Of a stretch of DNA of 64,000 nucleotides, positions 24,084-31,759 are shown piece after piece. Numbering within the stretch: the first letter of the stretch is position 1; every line of letters begins with the position of its first letter. A program made the position numbers and the translations under genes. The DNA is from Prauserella cavernicola (GTDB lineage Bacteria; Actinomycetota; Actinomycetes; Mycobacteriales; Pseudonocardiaceae): the NCBI RefSeq assembly GCF_016595675.1, contig NZ_JAENJH010000011.1, forward strand, positions 62,001-126,000, written 5' to 3'. Below the pieces are notes generated by a model, which searched no databases, was not told the DNA's origin, and saw nothing but the letters and a program-made list of their open reading frames with translations.

Positions 24084-25681
24084 CGGCCGGGCAGGCGCCG
24101 CAGGGCTTTCATGCCCACGGTCATCGCGGAGGTCCACAGTTTCGGCGGCAGTCCGCGCGGCGGCCGCAGCCGCAGTCCGCGCTGCACGGCGATCGCCTGG
24201 GCCTCGGTGTAGCGGAGCAGACCGTCGGCGCCGTTGCGCCTGCCCACTCCGGAGTCCTTCATACCGCCCATCGGCACGCCGATCGTGCCGAACGTGGCGG
24301 CGTAGCCCTCGTTGACGTTGACCGTGCCGGCCTTGAGCCGCCCGGCCACGTCCCGGCCGCGCCGGGCATCGCTCGTCCAGACGCTCGCGTTGAGCCCGAA
24401 CGGCGTGTCGTTGGCGCGGCCGACGGCATCGTCCACATCGGAGTAGGAGTACACCGACACGACGGGGCCGAACGTCTCCTCGGCGAACAGTTGTGCCCGC
24501 TCGGTGACTCCCGTGAGGACGGTCGGCTCGTAGAACAGGGGGCCGAGATCGGGCCGGGCGCGCCCTCCGGTGACCACGGTCGCCCCCGTGGACCTCGCGT
24601 CGTCGACGTGCGCGGAGACCGTGGCGAGCTGTTCCGGCGAGGTGAGCGAGCCCATGCCGGGTCCGTAGTCCAGCGCCGCGCCGAGGCGCAGTGCCTCGGT
24701 GCGCGCGGCGAACTCGCGGACGAACTCCTCGCGGATGCTGTCGTGGACGTAGATCCGCTCCACCGACACGCACAGCTGCCCCGCCGAGGCGAAGCACGCG
24801 GTGACCGCGCCCGCCGCGGCCTTGCGCACGTCGGCGTCGGGCAGCACGATCAGCGGGTTCTTGCCGCCCAGCTCCAGCGAGTAGCTCGTGAGCCGCCGGG
24901 CGATGCGCCCTGCGAGGTCCTTGCCGGTGGGGGTGGAGCCGGTGAAGCAGACGTAGTCGGACTCCTCGACGATCGCGTCGCCGATGCGCGAGCCCCGGCC
25001 GAGCACGATCTGCCAGGCGTCGGCTGGCAGCCCGGCCCGCTCGGCGAGCTCGTGCAGCCACAGCGCCGAGAGCGCGGTCTGGTTGTCGGGTTTCTGCACC
25101 ACGGCGTTGCCCGCGACGAGCGCGGGCAGCACGTCCATCGCGGTGAGCGCGAGCGGGTAATTCCACGGCGAGATGATGCCGACGACGCCCTTGGGATGGC
25201 GGAGCTCGCCTGCCGTGGTCAGCACCGGCAGCGCGCCGGGAGCCCGGCGTGGCGCGAGCAGGCGCGGGGCGCGCTTGCCGTAGTAGGCCGCCACGAGCGC
25301 GGTGGCGCTGACCTCGTCGAAGGCGTCGAGCCGGGCCTTGCCCGCCTCGACCTGCACCAGGTCGAGCGCCTCGTCCTGGTGCCGCAGCACCAGTTCGTGC
25401 AGGCGCAGCAGGATCCGGGCGCGCTCGGCGGCCGGCCGGGCGGCCCACGTGCGCTGGGCGCGCCGGGCGGTGGCGAACGCGGCGCGCGCGTCGGCGTCGG
25501 TGGCCTGGGGCAGGACCGCCGTGGTGAGGCCCGTGAACGGGGCCTTCATCTCCGCGGGGGCCGAGTCCGTGCCTCCCGCGACGCGCTGGAGCAGTGCTGT
25601 GGCCCTGCTCGTCGGCGGCGCTCCGGCCACCCCGCCGATCGTGTCCGGCCGCTCGGTCCGCACGGGAACGGTGCTCGTCAT
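24080..25681 (-). CDS. NAD(P)-dependent aldehyde dehydrogenase, succinate-semialdehyde dehydrogenase-like
   Basis: 533-residue aldehyde dehydrogenase. The visible landmarks are GIISPWNYPL, FTGSTPTGKDLAGR in the cofactor-binding domain, general base Glu in LELGGKNPL (near residue 270), nucleophile Cys in ASAGQLC (near 302), and EETFGPVVSVY. These features and the length resemble actinobacterial succinic-semialdehyde dehydrogenase GabD2-like enzymes, but the substrate is uncertain. ATG 25679-25681 has GGAGG 5 nt upstream. The gene lies downstream of, and in the same direction as, a TetR regulator, with a palindrome in between that overlaps its likely -10. Confidence 0.9.
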   Translation of the reverse strand: MTSTVPVRTERPDTIGGVAGAPPTSRATALLQRVAGGTDSAPAEMKAPFTGLTTAVLPQATDADARAAFATARRAQRTWAARPAAERARILLRLHELVLRHQDEALDLVQVEAGKARLDAFDEVSATALVAAYYGKRAPRLLAPRRAPGALPVLTTAGELRHPKGVVGIISPWNYPLALTAMDVLPALVAGNAVVQKPDNQTALSALWLHELAERAGLPADAWQIVLGRGSRIGDAIVEESDYVCFTGSTPTGKDLAGRIARRLTSYSLELGGKNPLIVLPDADVRKAAAGAVTACFASAGQLCVSVERIYVHDSIREEFVREFAARTEALRLGAALDYGPGMGSLTSPEQLATVSAHVDDARSTGATVVTGGRARPDLGPLFYEPTVLTGVTERAQLFAEETFGPVVSVYSYSDVDDAVGRANDTPFGLNASVWTSDARRGRDVAGRLKAGTVNVNEGYAATFGTIGVPMGGMKDSGVGRRNGADGLLRYTEAQAIAVQRGLRLRPPRGLPPKLWTSAMTVGMKALRRLPGR

Positions 25682-25717
25682 GCCGCCTCCGATAGCAACG
25701 TTGTTACCGACGAGTAG

Positions 25718-25734
25718 AGCATACCGTGGGTATG
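25718..25734 (-). promoter_or_regulatory. Operator-like palindrome overlapping the -10 of the aldehyde dehydrogenase gene
   Basis: CATACC-GTG-GGTATG (25720-25734) is a perfect inverted repeat with a 3-nt spacer in the 65-bp gap between the TetR gene and the aldehyde dehydrogenase. On the minus strand the hexamer TATGCT (complement of 25718-25723) overlaps one arm and fits TANNNT. A bound dimer would therefore cover the -10. The adjacent TetR protein is the obvious candidate; binding is inferred. Confidence 0.55.
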
Positions 25735-25746
25735 GCCGCGAGCGCG

Positions 25747-26349
25747 TCAGTGTGCGAAGTGGGCCACCACGATGCGCTTCCACTCGTCGAGCAACTGCGT
25801 GCGCCGCGCGGGATCGCCGCCCAGTTCGGCGTCCAGCGCGAGCCCGCGGGTGAGGTTGACGGTGAGCCAGTACAGCGTCTCCACCTTGTCCCTGGGCAGG
25901 TCACCGGAGAGCCGTGCGATGTGCTCCAGCGTCGAGCGGCCCAGCGCGCGGTCGACCGGCCGCATGGCGGCGCGCAGTTCACCGTCGGTGCGCGCCGCGA
26001 TCCAGAGTTCCATCGCGGCGGTGGCCAGGGTGCCCGAGTACGACTCCCACAGCAGGTCCACGGCGGCGGCGACGCGCTCGGGTCCCTCGGGCAGCCGGTC
26101 GATCTCGGGCGCCCGCTGCTCCTTGAGCTTGAGGGTCAGGTGCTCGACGGCGGCGGCCATCAGCTCGGTCTTGGCGGCGAAGTGGTGCTGGAAGGCGCCT
26201 TTCGAGACGCCGGCGCGGGCGCAGATCTCCTGCATCGAGGTGCGCGGGTAGCCCAGCTCGACCAGGCAGTCGATCGTGGCGTCGAGCAGCGCCGCCCGCG
26301 TCTGCTCCCGCCGCTGCGCCTGCGTGCGGTGGCCCCGCGCCGTGGTCAT
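25747..26349 (-). CDS. TetR/AcrR family transcriptional regulator
   Basis: 200-residue repressor. The helix-turn-helix lies within residues about 12-60 (RAALLDATIDCLVELGY...MQEICARAGVSKGAFQHHFAAK), followed by an all-helical ligand domain. ATG 26347-26349 has AAGGGGG upstream. It lies between an aldehyde dehydrogenase gene downstream and a divergent acyl-CoA dehydrogenase/CoA-transferase pair, a setting typical of regulators that sense an acyl-CoA or fatty acid. Operator-like sequences occur on both sides, CATACC palindrome and TACATTCC direct repeats, but the two do not share a sequence, so it is unclear which it uses. Confidence 0.9.
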   Translation of the reverse strand: MTTARGHRTQAQRREQTRAALLDATIDCLVELGYPRTSMQEICARAGVSKGAFQHHFAAKTELMAAAVEHLTLKLKEQRAPEIDRLPEGPERVAAAVDLLWESYSGTLATAAMELWIAARTDGELRAAMRPVDRALGRSTLEHIARLSGDLPRDKVETLYWLTVNLTRGLALDAELGGDPARRTQLLDEWKRIVVAHFAH

Positions 26350-26381
26350 GGCGCCCCCTTTACCTGTCGGCCGAGCGGATG

Positions 26382-26407
26382 TACATTCCGAGCAGAATTT
26401 ACATTCC
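26382..26407. promoter_or_regulatory. TACATTCC direct repeats in the tetR/acyl-CoA dehydrogenase divergent region
   Basis: The octamer TACATTCC occurs at 26382-26389 and 26400-26407, 18 bp apart. The stretch is AT-rich compared with the surroundings and lies in the 101-bp region between the divergent TetR and acyl-CoA dehydrogenase genes. It is a candidate operator or promoter core. Confidence 0.45.
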
Positions 26408-26450
26408 AACTGGATTGTTTTCCAGTGCCGGAGACCAGGAGGGCAGGGCT

Positions 26451-27602
26451 GTGCCGCTGCAGATCCAGAGAAGCTCGTGGCTGAACACCGAGCTCGATGA
26501 CTTCCGGCAGCTCGCCAAGTCGTTCTGCGAGAACGAGCTCAAGCCTCATCAGGAACGCTGGATCGCGGCCAAGCAGGTGGACCGCGAGCTGTGGACCAAG
26601 GCCGGCGAGGTCGGGCTGCTCGCACTGTCCATTCCGGAGTCCTACGGCGGTGGTGGCGGCACGTTCGCCCACGAGACCGTGCTCTACGAGGAGCAGGCCC
26701 GCAGCGGCGACGGCGGCTGGGGCGTGTCCGTCCACAACGGAATCGTCGCGCACTACCTGCTCGCCTACGCCTCGGAGGAGCGGAAGAAGGAGTGGCTGCC
26801 CAAGTTCGCCAGCGGCGAGTTCGTCGGCGCCGTCGCGATGACCGAGCCGGGCACCGGGTCGGACCTGCAGGGCATCAAGACCCGCGCCGTGCGCGAGGGT
26901 GACGAGTACGTGATCAACGGTGCCAAGACCTTCATCACCAACGGCGCCCACGCCGACCTCGTCGTGGTGGCGGTGAAGACCGACCCCGACGGCGGAGCCA
27001 AGGGTGTGTCGCTGATCGCCGTGCCCACGGACACGCCCGGCTTCCGCCGCGGCCGCGTGCTCGACAAGGTCGGCCTGCGCGCCCAGGACACCGCGGAGCT
27101 GTTCTTCGACGACGTGCGCGTGCCCGTGGCCAACCTGCTGGGCGATCAGGAGGGGCAGGGCTTCATCCAGCTGATGCAGCAGCTGCCGCAGGAGCGCCTG
27201 ATCATCGCGGTCACCGCGGTGGCGGGTCTCGAGGCGGCGGTGGAGCAGACCCTGGCCTACACCAAGGAGCGCACCGCGTTCGGCCGGCCGATCTTCGGCT
27301 TCCAGAACACCAAGTTCACGCTGGCCGAGGCCGCCACCGAGGCCGCCGTCGCGCGTGCCTTCCTCGACCAGTGCATCGAGCGCCACCTCAGGGGCGAGCT
27401 CGACGTGCAGGGCGCGGCGATGGCGAAGCTGTGGACCACCGAGCGCGTCAACAAGGTGATCGACGACTGCGTGCAGCTCTTCGGCGGCTACGGCTACATG
27501 ATGGAGTACCCGATCGCGCGGGCCTGGGCCGACGTCCGCATCTCGCGGATCTTCGGCGGCACCAGCGAGATCATGAAGGACATCATCTCGCGCACACTCT
27601 GA
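26451..27602 (+). CDS. Acyl-CoA dehydrogenase
   Basis: 383-residue FAD enzyme that introduces the alpha-beta double bond in an acyl-CoA. The family signatures are AMTEPGTGSDLQGIKT (flavin-binding), FITNGAHADLVVV, FFDDVRVPVANLLG, ERTAFGRPIFGFQNTKF and QLFGGYGYMMEYPIAR..RISRIFGGTSEIM, the last containing the position of the catalytic Glu/Gly in the C-terminal domain. GTG 26451 is chosen because AGGAGGG (26437-26443) precedes it by 7 nt; an in-frame ATG 24 codons upstream would read through the operator-like repeats. The next gene, a CoA-transferase/racemase, follows 14 bp later in the same operon. Confidence 0.93.
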   Translation: MPLQIQRSSWLNTELDDFRQLAKSFCENELKPHQERWIAAKQVDRELWTKAGEVGLLALSIPESYGGGGGTFAHETVLYEEQARSGDGGWGVSVHNGIVAHYLLAYASEERKKEWLPKFASGEFVGAVAMTEPGTGSDLQGIKTRAVREGDEYVINGAKTFITNGAHADLVVVAVKTDPDGGAKGVSLIAVPTDTPGFRRGRVLDKVGLRAQDTAELFFDDVRVPVANLLGDQEGQGFIQLMQQLPQERLIIAVTAVAGLEAAVEQTLAYTKERTAFGRPIFGFQNTKFTLAEAATEAAVARAFLDQCIERHLRGELDVQGAAMAKLWTTERVNKVIDDCVQLFGGYGYMMEYPIARAWADVRISRIFGGTSEIMKDIISRTL

Positions 27603-27616
27603 AAGGAAGTCGGGCG

Positions 27617-28759
27617 ATGAAGGCTGGGCCGCTCAGTGGCCTCAAGGTGATCGAGCTCGCCGGGCTGGCCCCGGCGCCGTTCGCCTGCACGATCCTCGCA
27701 GACCTCGGCGCGGACGTCATCAGGGTCGACCGCGCGACACCGGGCGAGGACGTGCTCGGTCTGCCCTACGACCCGCTGCTGCGCGGGCGCAGGACGATCG
27801 GCGTGAACACCAAGACGCCCGAGGGCGTGGAGCTGGTGCTCACGCTCGCCGAGAAGGCCGACGCATTCGTGGAGGGCTTCCGGCCGGGCGTCGCCGAGCG
27901 CATGGGGATCGGGCCGGAGCAGGTGCACGCGCGCAATCCGAGGCTGGTCTACGGCCGGGTCACGGGATGGGGTCAGGACGGCCCGCTCGCGCAGGCCGCC
28001 GGTCACGACATCAACTACCTCGGCCTCGCGGGCGCGCTGGAGCCAATCGGCAGGGCCGGGGAGCGCCCGGTGCCGCCGGTGAACTTCCTCGGCGACTTCG
28101 GCGGGGGAGGGCTGTTCCTCGCGATGGGAATGCTCGCGGCGCTCTACGAGCGGACCTCGTCCGGCAGGGGGCAGGTCGTGGACGCCTCGATGGTCGACGG
28201 CGCGGCGCTGCTCACCACACAGCTCTACGGGCTCAAGGCCAGCGGTGTGTGGGAGGGCGAGCGCGGGCAGAACCTGCTCGACGGCGGTGCGCCGTGTTAC
28301 GACACCTACGAGTGCGCCGACGGTAAGTACGTCGCCGTCGGGGCGCTGGAGATGCGCTTCTGGGCCGCGCTCGTACAGGTGCTCGATCTGGACGCCGAGG
28401 ACCTGCCGGTGCACCTCGACCAGCGGGAGTGGCCGCGGCTGCGCGAGATCCTCGCGGCGGAGATCGCCAAGTACTCGAGGGACGAGCTCGTCGCCAAGGC
28501 GGAGGGCACGGACGCGTGCCTGACCCCGGTGCTCACGCCGGAGGAGGCGGCGCGGCACCCGCACAACGCTGAGCGCGGCACCTTCGTCGAGATCGGCGGA
28601 GTGGTCCAGCCCGCGCCGGGCCCGCGGTTCGACCGCACCCCGCCCGCTACTCCGGAGCCGCCGCACGAGAAGGGCGCGGACACCGGGGAGGTCCTCGACG
28701 AGCTTGGTCTGGACCCCGGCGAGATCGCGGCACTGCGCGCCGCGGGAGCGCTCGCCTGA
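27617..28759 (+). CDS. CaiB/BaiF family protein, alpha-methylacyl-CoA racemase-like
   Basis: 380-residue family III CoA-transferase fold. It has the typical start LKVIELAGLAPAPFACTILADLGADVIRVDR, then FRPGVAERMGIGPE and, most tellingly, GHDINYLGLAGAL, which matches the alpha-methylacyl-CoA racemase group where a His and an Asp act as acid/base. The enzyme would convert (2R)- to (2S)-methylacyl-CoA so that branched chains (methyl-branched fatty acids or sterol side chains) can enter beta-oxidation. It is co-transcribed with an acyl-CoA dehydrogenase 14 bp upstream, a sensible next step. A hairpin terminator follows 4 bp after the stop. True CoA-transferase activity cannot be excluded. Confidence 0.88.
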   Translation: MKAGPLSGLKVIELAGLAPAPFACTILADLGADVIRVDRATPGEDVLGLPYDPLLRGRRTIGVNTKTPEGVELVLTLAEKADAFVEGFRPGVAERMGIGPEQVHARNPRLVYGRVTGWGQDGPLAQAAGHDINYLGLAGALEPIGRAGERPVPPVNFLGDFGGGGLFLAMGMLAALYERTSSGRGQVVDASMVDGAALLTTQLYGLKASGVWEGERGQNLLDGGAPCYDTYECADGKYVAVGALEMRFWAALVQVLDLDAEDLPVHLDQREWPRLREILAAEIAKYSRDELVAKAEGTDACLTPVLTPEEAARHPHNAERGTFVEIGGVVQPAPGPRFDRTPPATPEPPHEKGADTGEVLDELGLDPGEIAALRAAGALA

Positions 28760-28762
28760 GGC

Positions 28763-28786
28763 CTGCGACACGGCGGCGTGTCGCAG
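28763..28786 (+). terminator. Hairpin terminator after the racemase operon
   Basis: Perfect 9-bp inverted repeat (28763-28771 with 28778-28786) with a 6-nt loop, beginning 4 bp after the TGA. Confidence 0.8.
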
Positions 28787-28852
28787 CGGCGCCGTTGTGG
28801 TGATCACGCCTAAGGTGACGGTGTCCTGCGGATTGAAGGGATTTCATGATCT

Positions 28853-28917
28853 ACGGGTAGTCACCGCTGACGCCCGTTCGCGTGATTACCCGTCAGGATG
28901 CCTTGTGGTGAGGCATC
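28853..28917. promoter_or_regulatory. Two consecutive inverted repeats upstream of a small membrane gene
   Basis: A 12-bp inverted repeat with one mismatch (28853-28864 with 28882-28893, 17-nt loop) is followed by a perfect 7-bp one (28897-28903 with 28911-28917, 7-nt loop). They lie in the 230-bp gap before the 55-residue membrane protein gene. They could be operators or a folded 5' leader. No known riboswitch class is recognised. Confidence 0.45.
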
Positions 28918-28989
28918 ATGACGGGGTACTTGGCGGGAGAGCAGCGCGGTCGCCGTGCCTGGCACCGCCCGGATGGATCGGATGGAGCC

Positions 28990-29157
28990 ATGTCGCCGGG
29001 TCTCAAGAAAGTCCTCATTTTCGGCGTGGTGGCGCTCGTCCTGTTCCTCCTGATCAGCCGCCCCAACGAGTCGGCCGACGCCGTGCAGACGGCGCTCAGC
29101 TGGTTGCGCGACGGAGCCGAAGCGATCGTGACGTTCGTGCAGAGCCTCTTCTCCTAG
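28990..29157 (+). CDS. Small single-pass membrane protein
   Basis: 55-residue protein. A short start SPGLKKV precedes one transmembrane helix (about residues 8-23, VLIFGVVALVLFLLI), followed by an amphipathic stretch with SADAVQTALSWLRDGAEAIVTFVQSLF. ATG 28990 follows a GGAG site; an in-frame ATG 72 bp upstream would add a sequence rich in Arg/Gly that looks non-coding. A classic terminator with a T-run follows, so it is a single-gene transcript. Actinobacterial genomes carry many such proteins. No function is known. Confidence 0.65.
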   Translation: MSPGLKKVLIFGVVALVLFLLISRPNESADAVQTALSWLRDGAEAIVTFVQSLFS

Positions 29158-29172
29158 TCCAGACCACGGCCG

Positions 29173-29205
29173 ACCGGCACCGCGTCGCGGTGCCGGTTCT
29201 TTTGT
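29173..29205 (+). terminator. Intrinsic terminator with T-tract
   Basis: Perfect 11-bp stem (29173-29183 with 29187-29197) with a 3-nt loop, followed directly by TCTTTTGTT. This is the only hairpin noted in the window with a clear T-rich tail, and it lies 15 bp after the small membrane gene. Confidence 0.92.
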
Positions 29206-29471
29206 TGCGCGCACACGTGTCTGGTGACTCTCTGTCGCGAAATCCCGCCCGGAGGCTTGATTGCTCCACCATCCGGGTGGATTCATGTGGTTAAGGCGCT
29301 GGTCAACGGATTCGTCGGCGAGAGGGTCTGGCGGAGTCGCGGCTCGCTCTCATACGGTGCTCACATTGCGTGATCGGCCGGTTCCCCAGGCCTCACGCTT
29401 CACATCTCGAACACCGTTGCTCGACCAGTCTTTTGCGATACGACAGCAGTTGCGTGGCAGAGGAGGCAGGG
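29206..29471. other. Gene-free stretch upstream of a hypothetical gene
   Basis: Together with the preceding terminator this makes a gap of 314 bp without a supported gene. It holds a short CCACC/GGTGG hairpin near 29267-29281 and a possible promoter for the next gene, TTGCTC at 29417-29422 and TACGAC at 29439-29444 (16-bp spacer). Nothing else stands out. Confidence 0.4.
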
Positions 29472-29966
29472 ATGCGAGATCCCGGAGTTGACGCCGTGAT
29501 CCGGCAGTGGACGTCCGAGCGCCAGCAGAGCGCGGAGGACCGCGAGATCAACCGGATCGCCTCGGCGTGGCTCGCGGAGGCGCCTCAGGCCTCCCAGCCG
29601 GCCCCGGGAATTCCGGGACAGCGAGGCAACACCGGCGCGGGCCGCTGGGCCCCCGTCGACGCCGCCGACCCGGGCTACCTCGCCGCCATGCGCGAGCGGG
29701 TTCCCGACGCACCCGACGAGCTGCTGACCGCCGCGGCGGGCTGGTGGCAGATGATCGGCAGCGTCAGCGAGGCCGAAGCGTGGTGGGACGCGGGCATCAG
29801 CCCGCTCGATCAGCGCGCGCTCGACTACCGGGCCGCGGGACTGGCACCCGAGGACCTGAGCAAGCGGCTCGGCCCGCTCACCGTTCTGGACCACCTCCGC
29901 CGGGGCAGCGCTCCCGCGTGGTGTGTCGCCCGGCTCTCCCGGCAGCGTCGCGACGCCGCCAGCTGA
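29472..29966 (+). CDS. Hypothetical actinobacterial protein
   Basis: 164-residue soluble protein. The N-terminal third is polar and helical (AVIRQWTSERQQSAEDREINRI). A Pro/Gly linker follows, then a helical domain with YLAAMRERVPDAPDELLTAAAGWWQMIGSVSEAEAWWDAGISPLDQRALDYRAAGL. The Trp-rich pair WW..AEAWW and the segment ISPLDQRALDYRAAGLAPEDL suggest a small conserved fold, but no named family is recognised. ATG 29472 follows an AGGAGG site at 29461. It precedes a lytic transglycosylase gene by 82 bp in the same direction. Confidence 0.65.
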   Translation: MRDPGVDAVIRQWTSERQQSAEDREINRIASAWLAEAPQASQPAPGIPGQRGNTGAGRWAPVDAADPGYLAAMRERVPDAPDELLTAAAGWWQMIGSVSEAEAWWDAGISPLDQRALDYRAAGLAPEDLSKRLGPLTVLDHLRRGSAPAWCVARLSRQRRDAAS

Positions 29967-30048
29967 TCTCCGCGGGGCCCGTAACGCTAGTCTGCGCTGA
30001 CTCGTTGTTGGCAGTGAGTCACAAGGTCGGCTAGTGGAGGGCCCAGCG

Positions 30049-30903
30049 GTGCAAGATCCGGGGACGCGCGAGGTGACGCGTCCGGGGCGGGCGGCCCTCG
30101 TCCGGCTGGTCGTCGTCGTGGCCGTACTGGCCGTGGGTGCGGGTGGTGCGTGGCTCATCGCCCGCGCCGGCACTCCGGAGGCGGGACCGATCACCACCGA
30201 CATTCCCGCGCTCCAAGTGGAACCGGCCCAGGTGGAGCCCGGTTCCGTGGTCCCCGCGGCCGACGTGGTCGCGGGCGCCCGCACCGGCGGCAGCGACATC
30301 CGGCCACCTCAGCAGGAACAGTCCGGCGCCGATCCGCTCGGCGACTGGGCGGAGAGCACGTCCGCCGCGGTGGGTGTGCCCGCCAGGGCGCTGCGCGCCT
30401 ATGGCAACGCCGAACTGGCGGTGCGGGCCAGTCAGCCGGACTGCCGGGTCTCCTGGGCCACCCTCGCCGGGATCGGCCGCATCGAGTCCGACCACGGCCG
30501 CTACGGCGGAGTCGAGCTCGGTGAGGACGGCAGGCCGTCGAGTCCCATCATCGGTGTGCCGCTCAACGGTTCCGCCGGGGTGCGGGCGATTCCCGACACC
30601 GACGGCGGCTCTCTCGACGGCGATCCCGTGCACGACAGGGCCGTCGGCCCGATGCAGTTCATCCCCAGCACCTGGGCCCGCTGGGCCAGCGACGCCAACG
30701 GCGACGGGGCGGGCGACCCGCAGCAGATCGACGACGCCGCGCTGGCCGCGGCGCGGTACCTGTGCGCGGGCGGCAGGGACATGGCCTCCGCCGAGGGCTG
30801 GTGGGCCGGGATCATGTCGTACAACAACTCGGTGGAGTACGCGCAGAAGGTCTTCGCACTCGCCGACGCCTACGCCACGCAGGCGCAGACCGCCCAGGGA
30901 TGA
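30049..30903 (+). CDS. Secreted/membrane-anchored lytic murein transglycosylase (MltB-like, SLT_2)
   Basis: 284-residue cell-wall enzyme. A basic N-terminus and a single signal-anchor helix (about residues 18-40) precede an extracytoplasmic Pro/Gln-rich linker and a transglycosylase domain. The catalytic Glu lies in GIGRIESDHGRYGG, followed by HDRAVGPMQFIPSTWARWASD and AARYLCAGGRDMAS..WWAGIMSYNNSVEYAQKV, the normal order for the MltB-like family. It would cleave peptidoglycan glycans to 1,6-anhydro products during growth. GTG 30049 is chosen because GGAGGG (30036-30041) lies 7 nt upstream; GTG 30034 lacks a site. Confidence 0.88.
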   Translation: MQDPGTREVTRPGRAALVRLVVVVAVLAVGAGGAWLIARAGTPEAGPITTDIPALQVEPAQVEPGSVVPAADVVAGARTGGSDIRPPQQEQSGADPLGDWAESTSAAVGVPARALRAYGNAELAVRASQPDCRVSWATLAGIGRIESDHGRYGGVELGEDGRPSSPIIGVPLNGSAGVRAIPDTDGGSLDGDPVHDRAVGPMQFIPSTWARWASDANGDGAGDPQQIDDAALAAARYLCAGGRDMASAEGWWAGIMSYNNSVEYAQKVFALADAYATQAQTAQG

Positions 30904-30942
30904 CCTACAGCGTGTCGTAGAAGGGTGCCCTGTGGCCGCCCC

Positions 30943-30958
30943 CACCCTGGCCAGGGTG
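30943..30958. promoter_or_regulatory. 16-bp perfect palindrome next to a -10 hexamer
   Basis: CACCCTGGCCAGGGTG (30943-30958) is a perfect palindrome. TAACTT at 30960-30965 follows it by one base and stands 7 nt before GTG 30973, a leaderless-type -10. A protein bound to the palindrome would block that promoter. The palindrome might instead act as a terminator stem for the upstream gene, though it has no loop. Confidence 0.5.
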
Positions 30959-30972
30959 CTAACTTCGAAGGC

Positions 30973-31404
30973 GTGTCCCTGAGCTCCACGACAGCCCGCC
31001 GGCTCGCCATCGTCGGCGTCAGCGTGCTGAGCGTGCTCATCTGCTTCGGCCTCGCGTGGTGGCAGTGGGAGCGGTTCTCCTCGGCGGGCGGCTCGTTCCA
31101 GAACCTCGGTTACGTACTGCAGTGGCCGCTGTTCGGGCTCTTCCCCGCCTTCATGTTCTGGCGCATCCGCAGGCTGAACCGCCAGCATCGAGCCGAGAAC
31201 GCACCCGGGTCCGAGTCGCCGGGCAGCGAGCAGGGCACACCGAGCAGTGGCCGGAGCGAGTGGGGCCACCGGCCCGCCGACGTTCCGCCACCGCGACCGT
31301 CGATCCGGCAGGCGCCCCGGCCCGTCGACGACGAGGACGAGGAACTGGCCGCGTACAACCGGTACCTGGCCGAGCTGAACGCCCGCGACCAAGAGGTGAC
31401 ATGA
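30973..31404 (+). CDS. Hypothetical two-helix membrane protein
   Basis: 143-residue protein. Two transmembrane helices (about residues 11-29 and 43-62) are followed by a basic RIRRLNRQH segment and an acidic, Pro/Ser-rich tail ending in DEDEELAAYNRYLAELNARD. This tail motif recurs in small actinobacterial membrane proteins encoded beside DUF3817 genes, as here (1-nt gap). GTG 30973 fits the leaderless -10. The role is unknown. Confidence 0.75.
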   Translation: MSLSSTTARRLAIVGVSVLSVLICFGLAWWQWERFSSAGGSFQNLGYVLQWPLFGLFPAFMFWRIRRLNRQHRAENAPGSESPGSEQGTPSSGRSEWGHRPADVPPPRPSIRQAPRPVDDEDEELAAYNRYLAELNARDQEVT

Positions 31405-31405
31405 C

Positions 31406-31759
31406 ATGGTGACGACCGACCGCGACGAGACGCAGGCGGCTCCGGCCGCGACGTCCCTGCAGGGACCACTGAAGCGGTTCCGCATCGCGGCCTTCGCCAC
31501 CGGCATCGGGCTGCTGGGCCTGTGCGTCGTGATGGTGGTGCGCTACGTCTTCGACAACCCCGACCCCTCGGCCATCTACTCGCCGATCCACGGCGTGATC
31601 TACATGATCTACCTGGTGGTGGCGGTGGACCTCGCGCTCAAGGCTCGCTGGTCGGTGAAGGGGACCGTGGGCGTGCTGCTCGCCGGCTGTGTTCCGCTCC
31701 TGTCGTTCTATGTCGAGCGCAAGGTCACCCAGCGCGTCACCGCGGGCCGCAAGCTCTGA
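31406..31759 (+). CDS. DUF3817 membrane protein
   Basis: 117-residue protein of the DUF3817 family with three transmembrane helices: about residues 26-48, 62-77 and 84-103. The conserved signature YSPIHGVIYMIYLVVAVDLALKARWS is evident, and the tail ends in a basic ERKVTQRVTAGRKL. The function is unknown. It follows the two-helix membrane gene with a 1-nt gap, so the pair forms an operon. Its last 23 bp overlap the 3' end of the convergent spermidine synthase gene, leaving no room for a separate terminator. Confidence 0.85.
   Translation: MVTTDRDETQAAPAATSLQGPLKRFRIAAFATGIGLLGLCVVMVVRYVFDNPDPSAIYSPIHGVIYMIYLVVAVDLALKARWSVKGTVGVLLAGCVPLLSFYVERKVTQRVTAGRKL

Noticed and set aside
28764-28990. 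Known riboswitch (for example c-di-AMP or cobalamin) upstream of the small membrane gene
   Set aside because: The inverted repeats are clear, but I could not match any conserved riboswitch core by eye, so only unassigned hairpins are reported.
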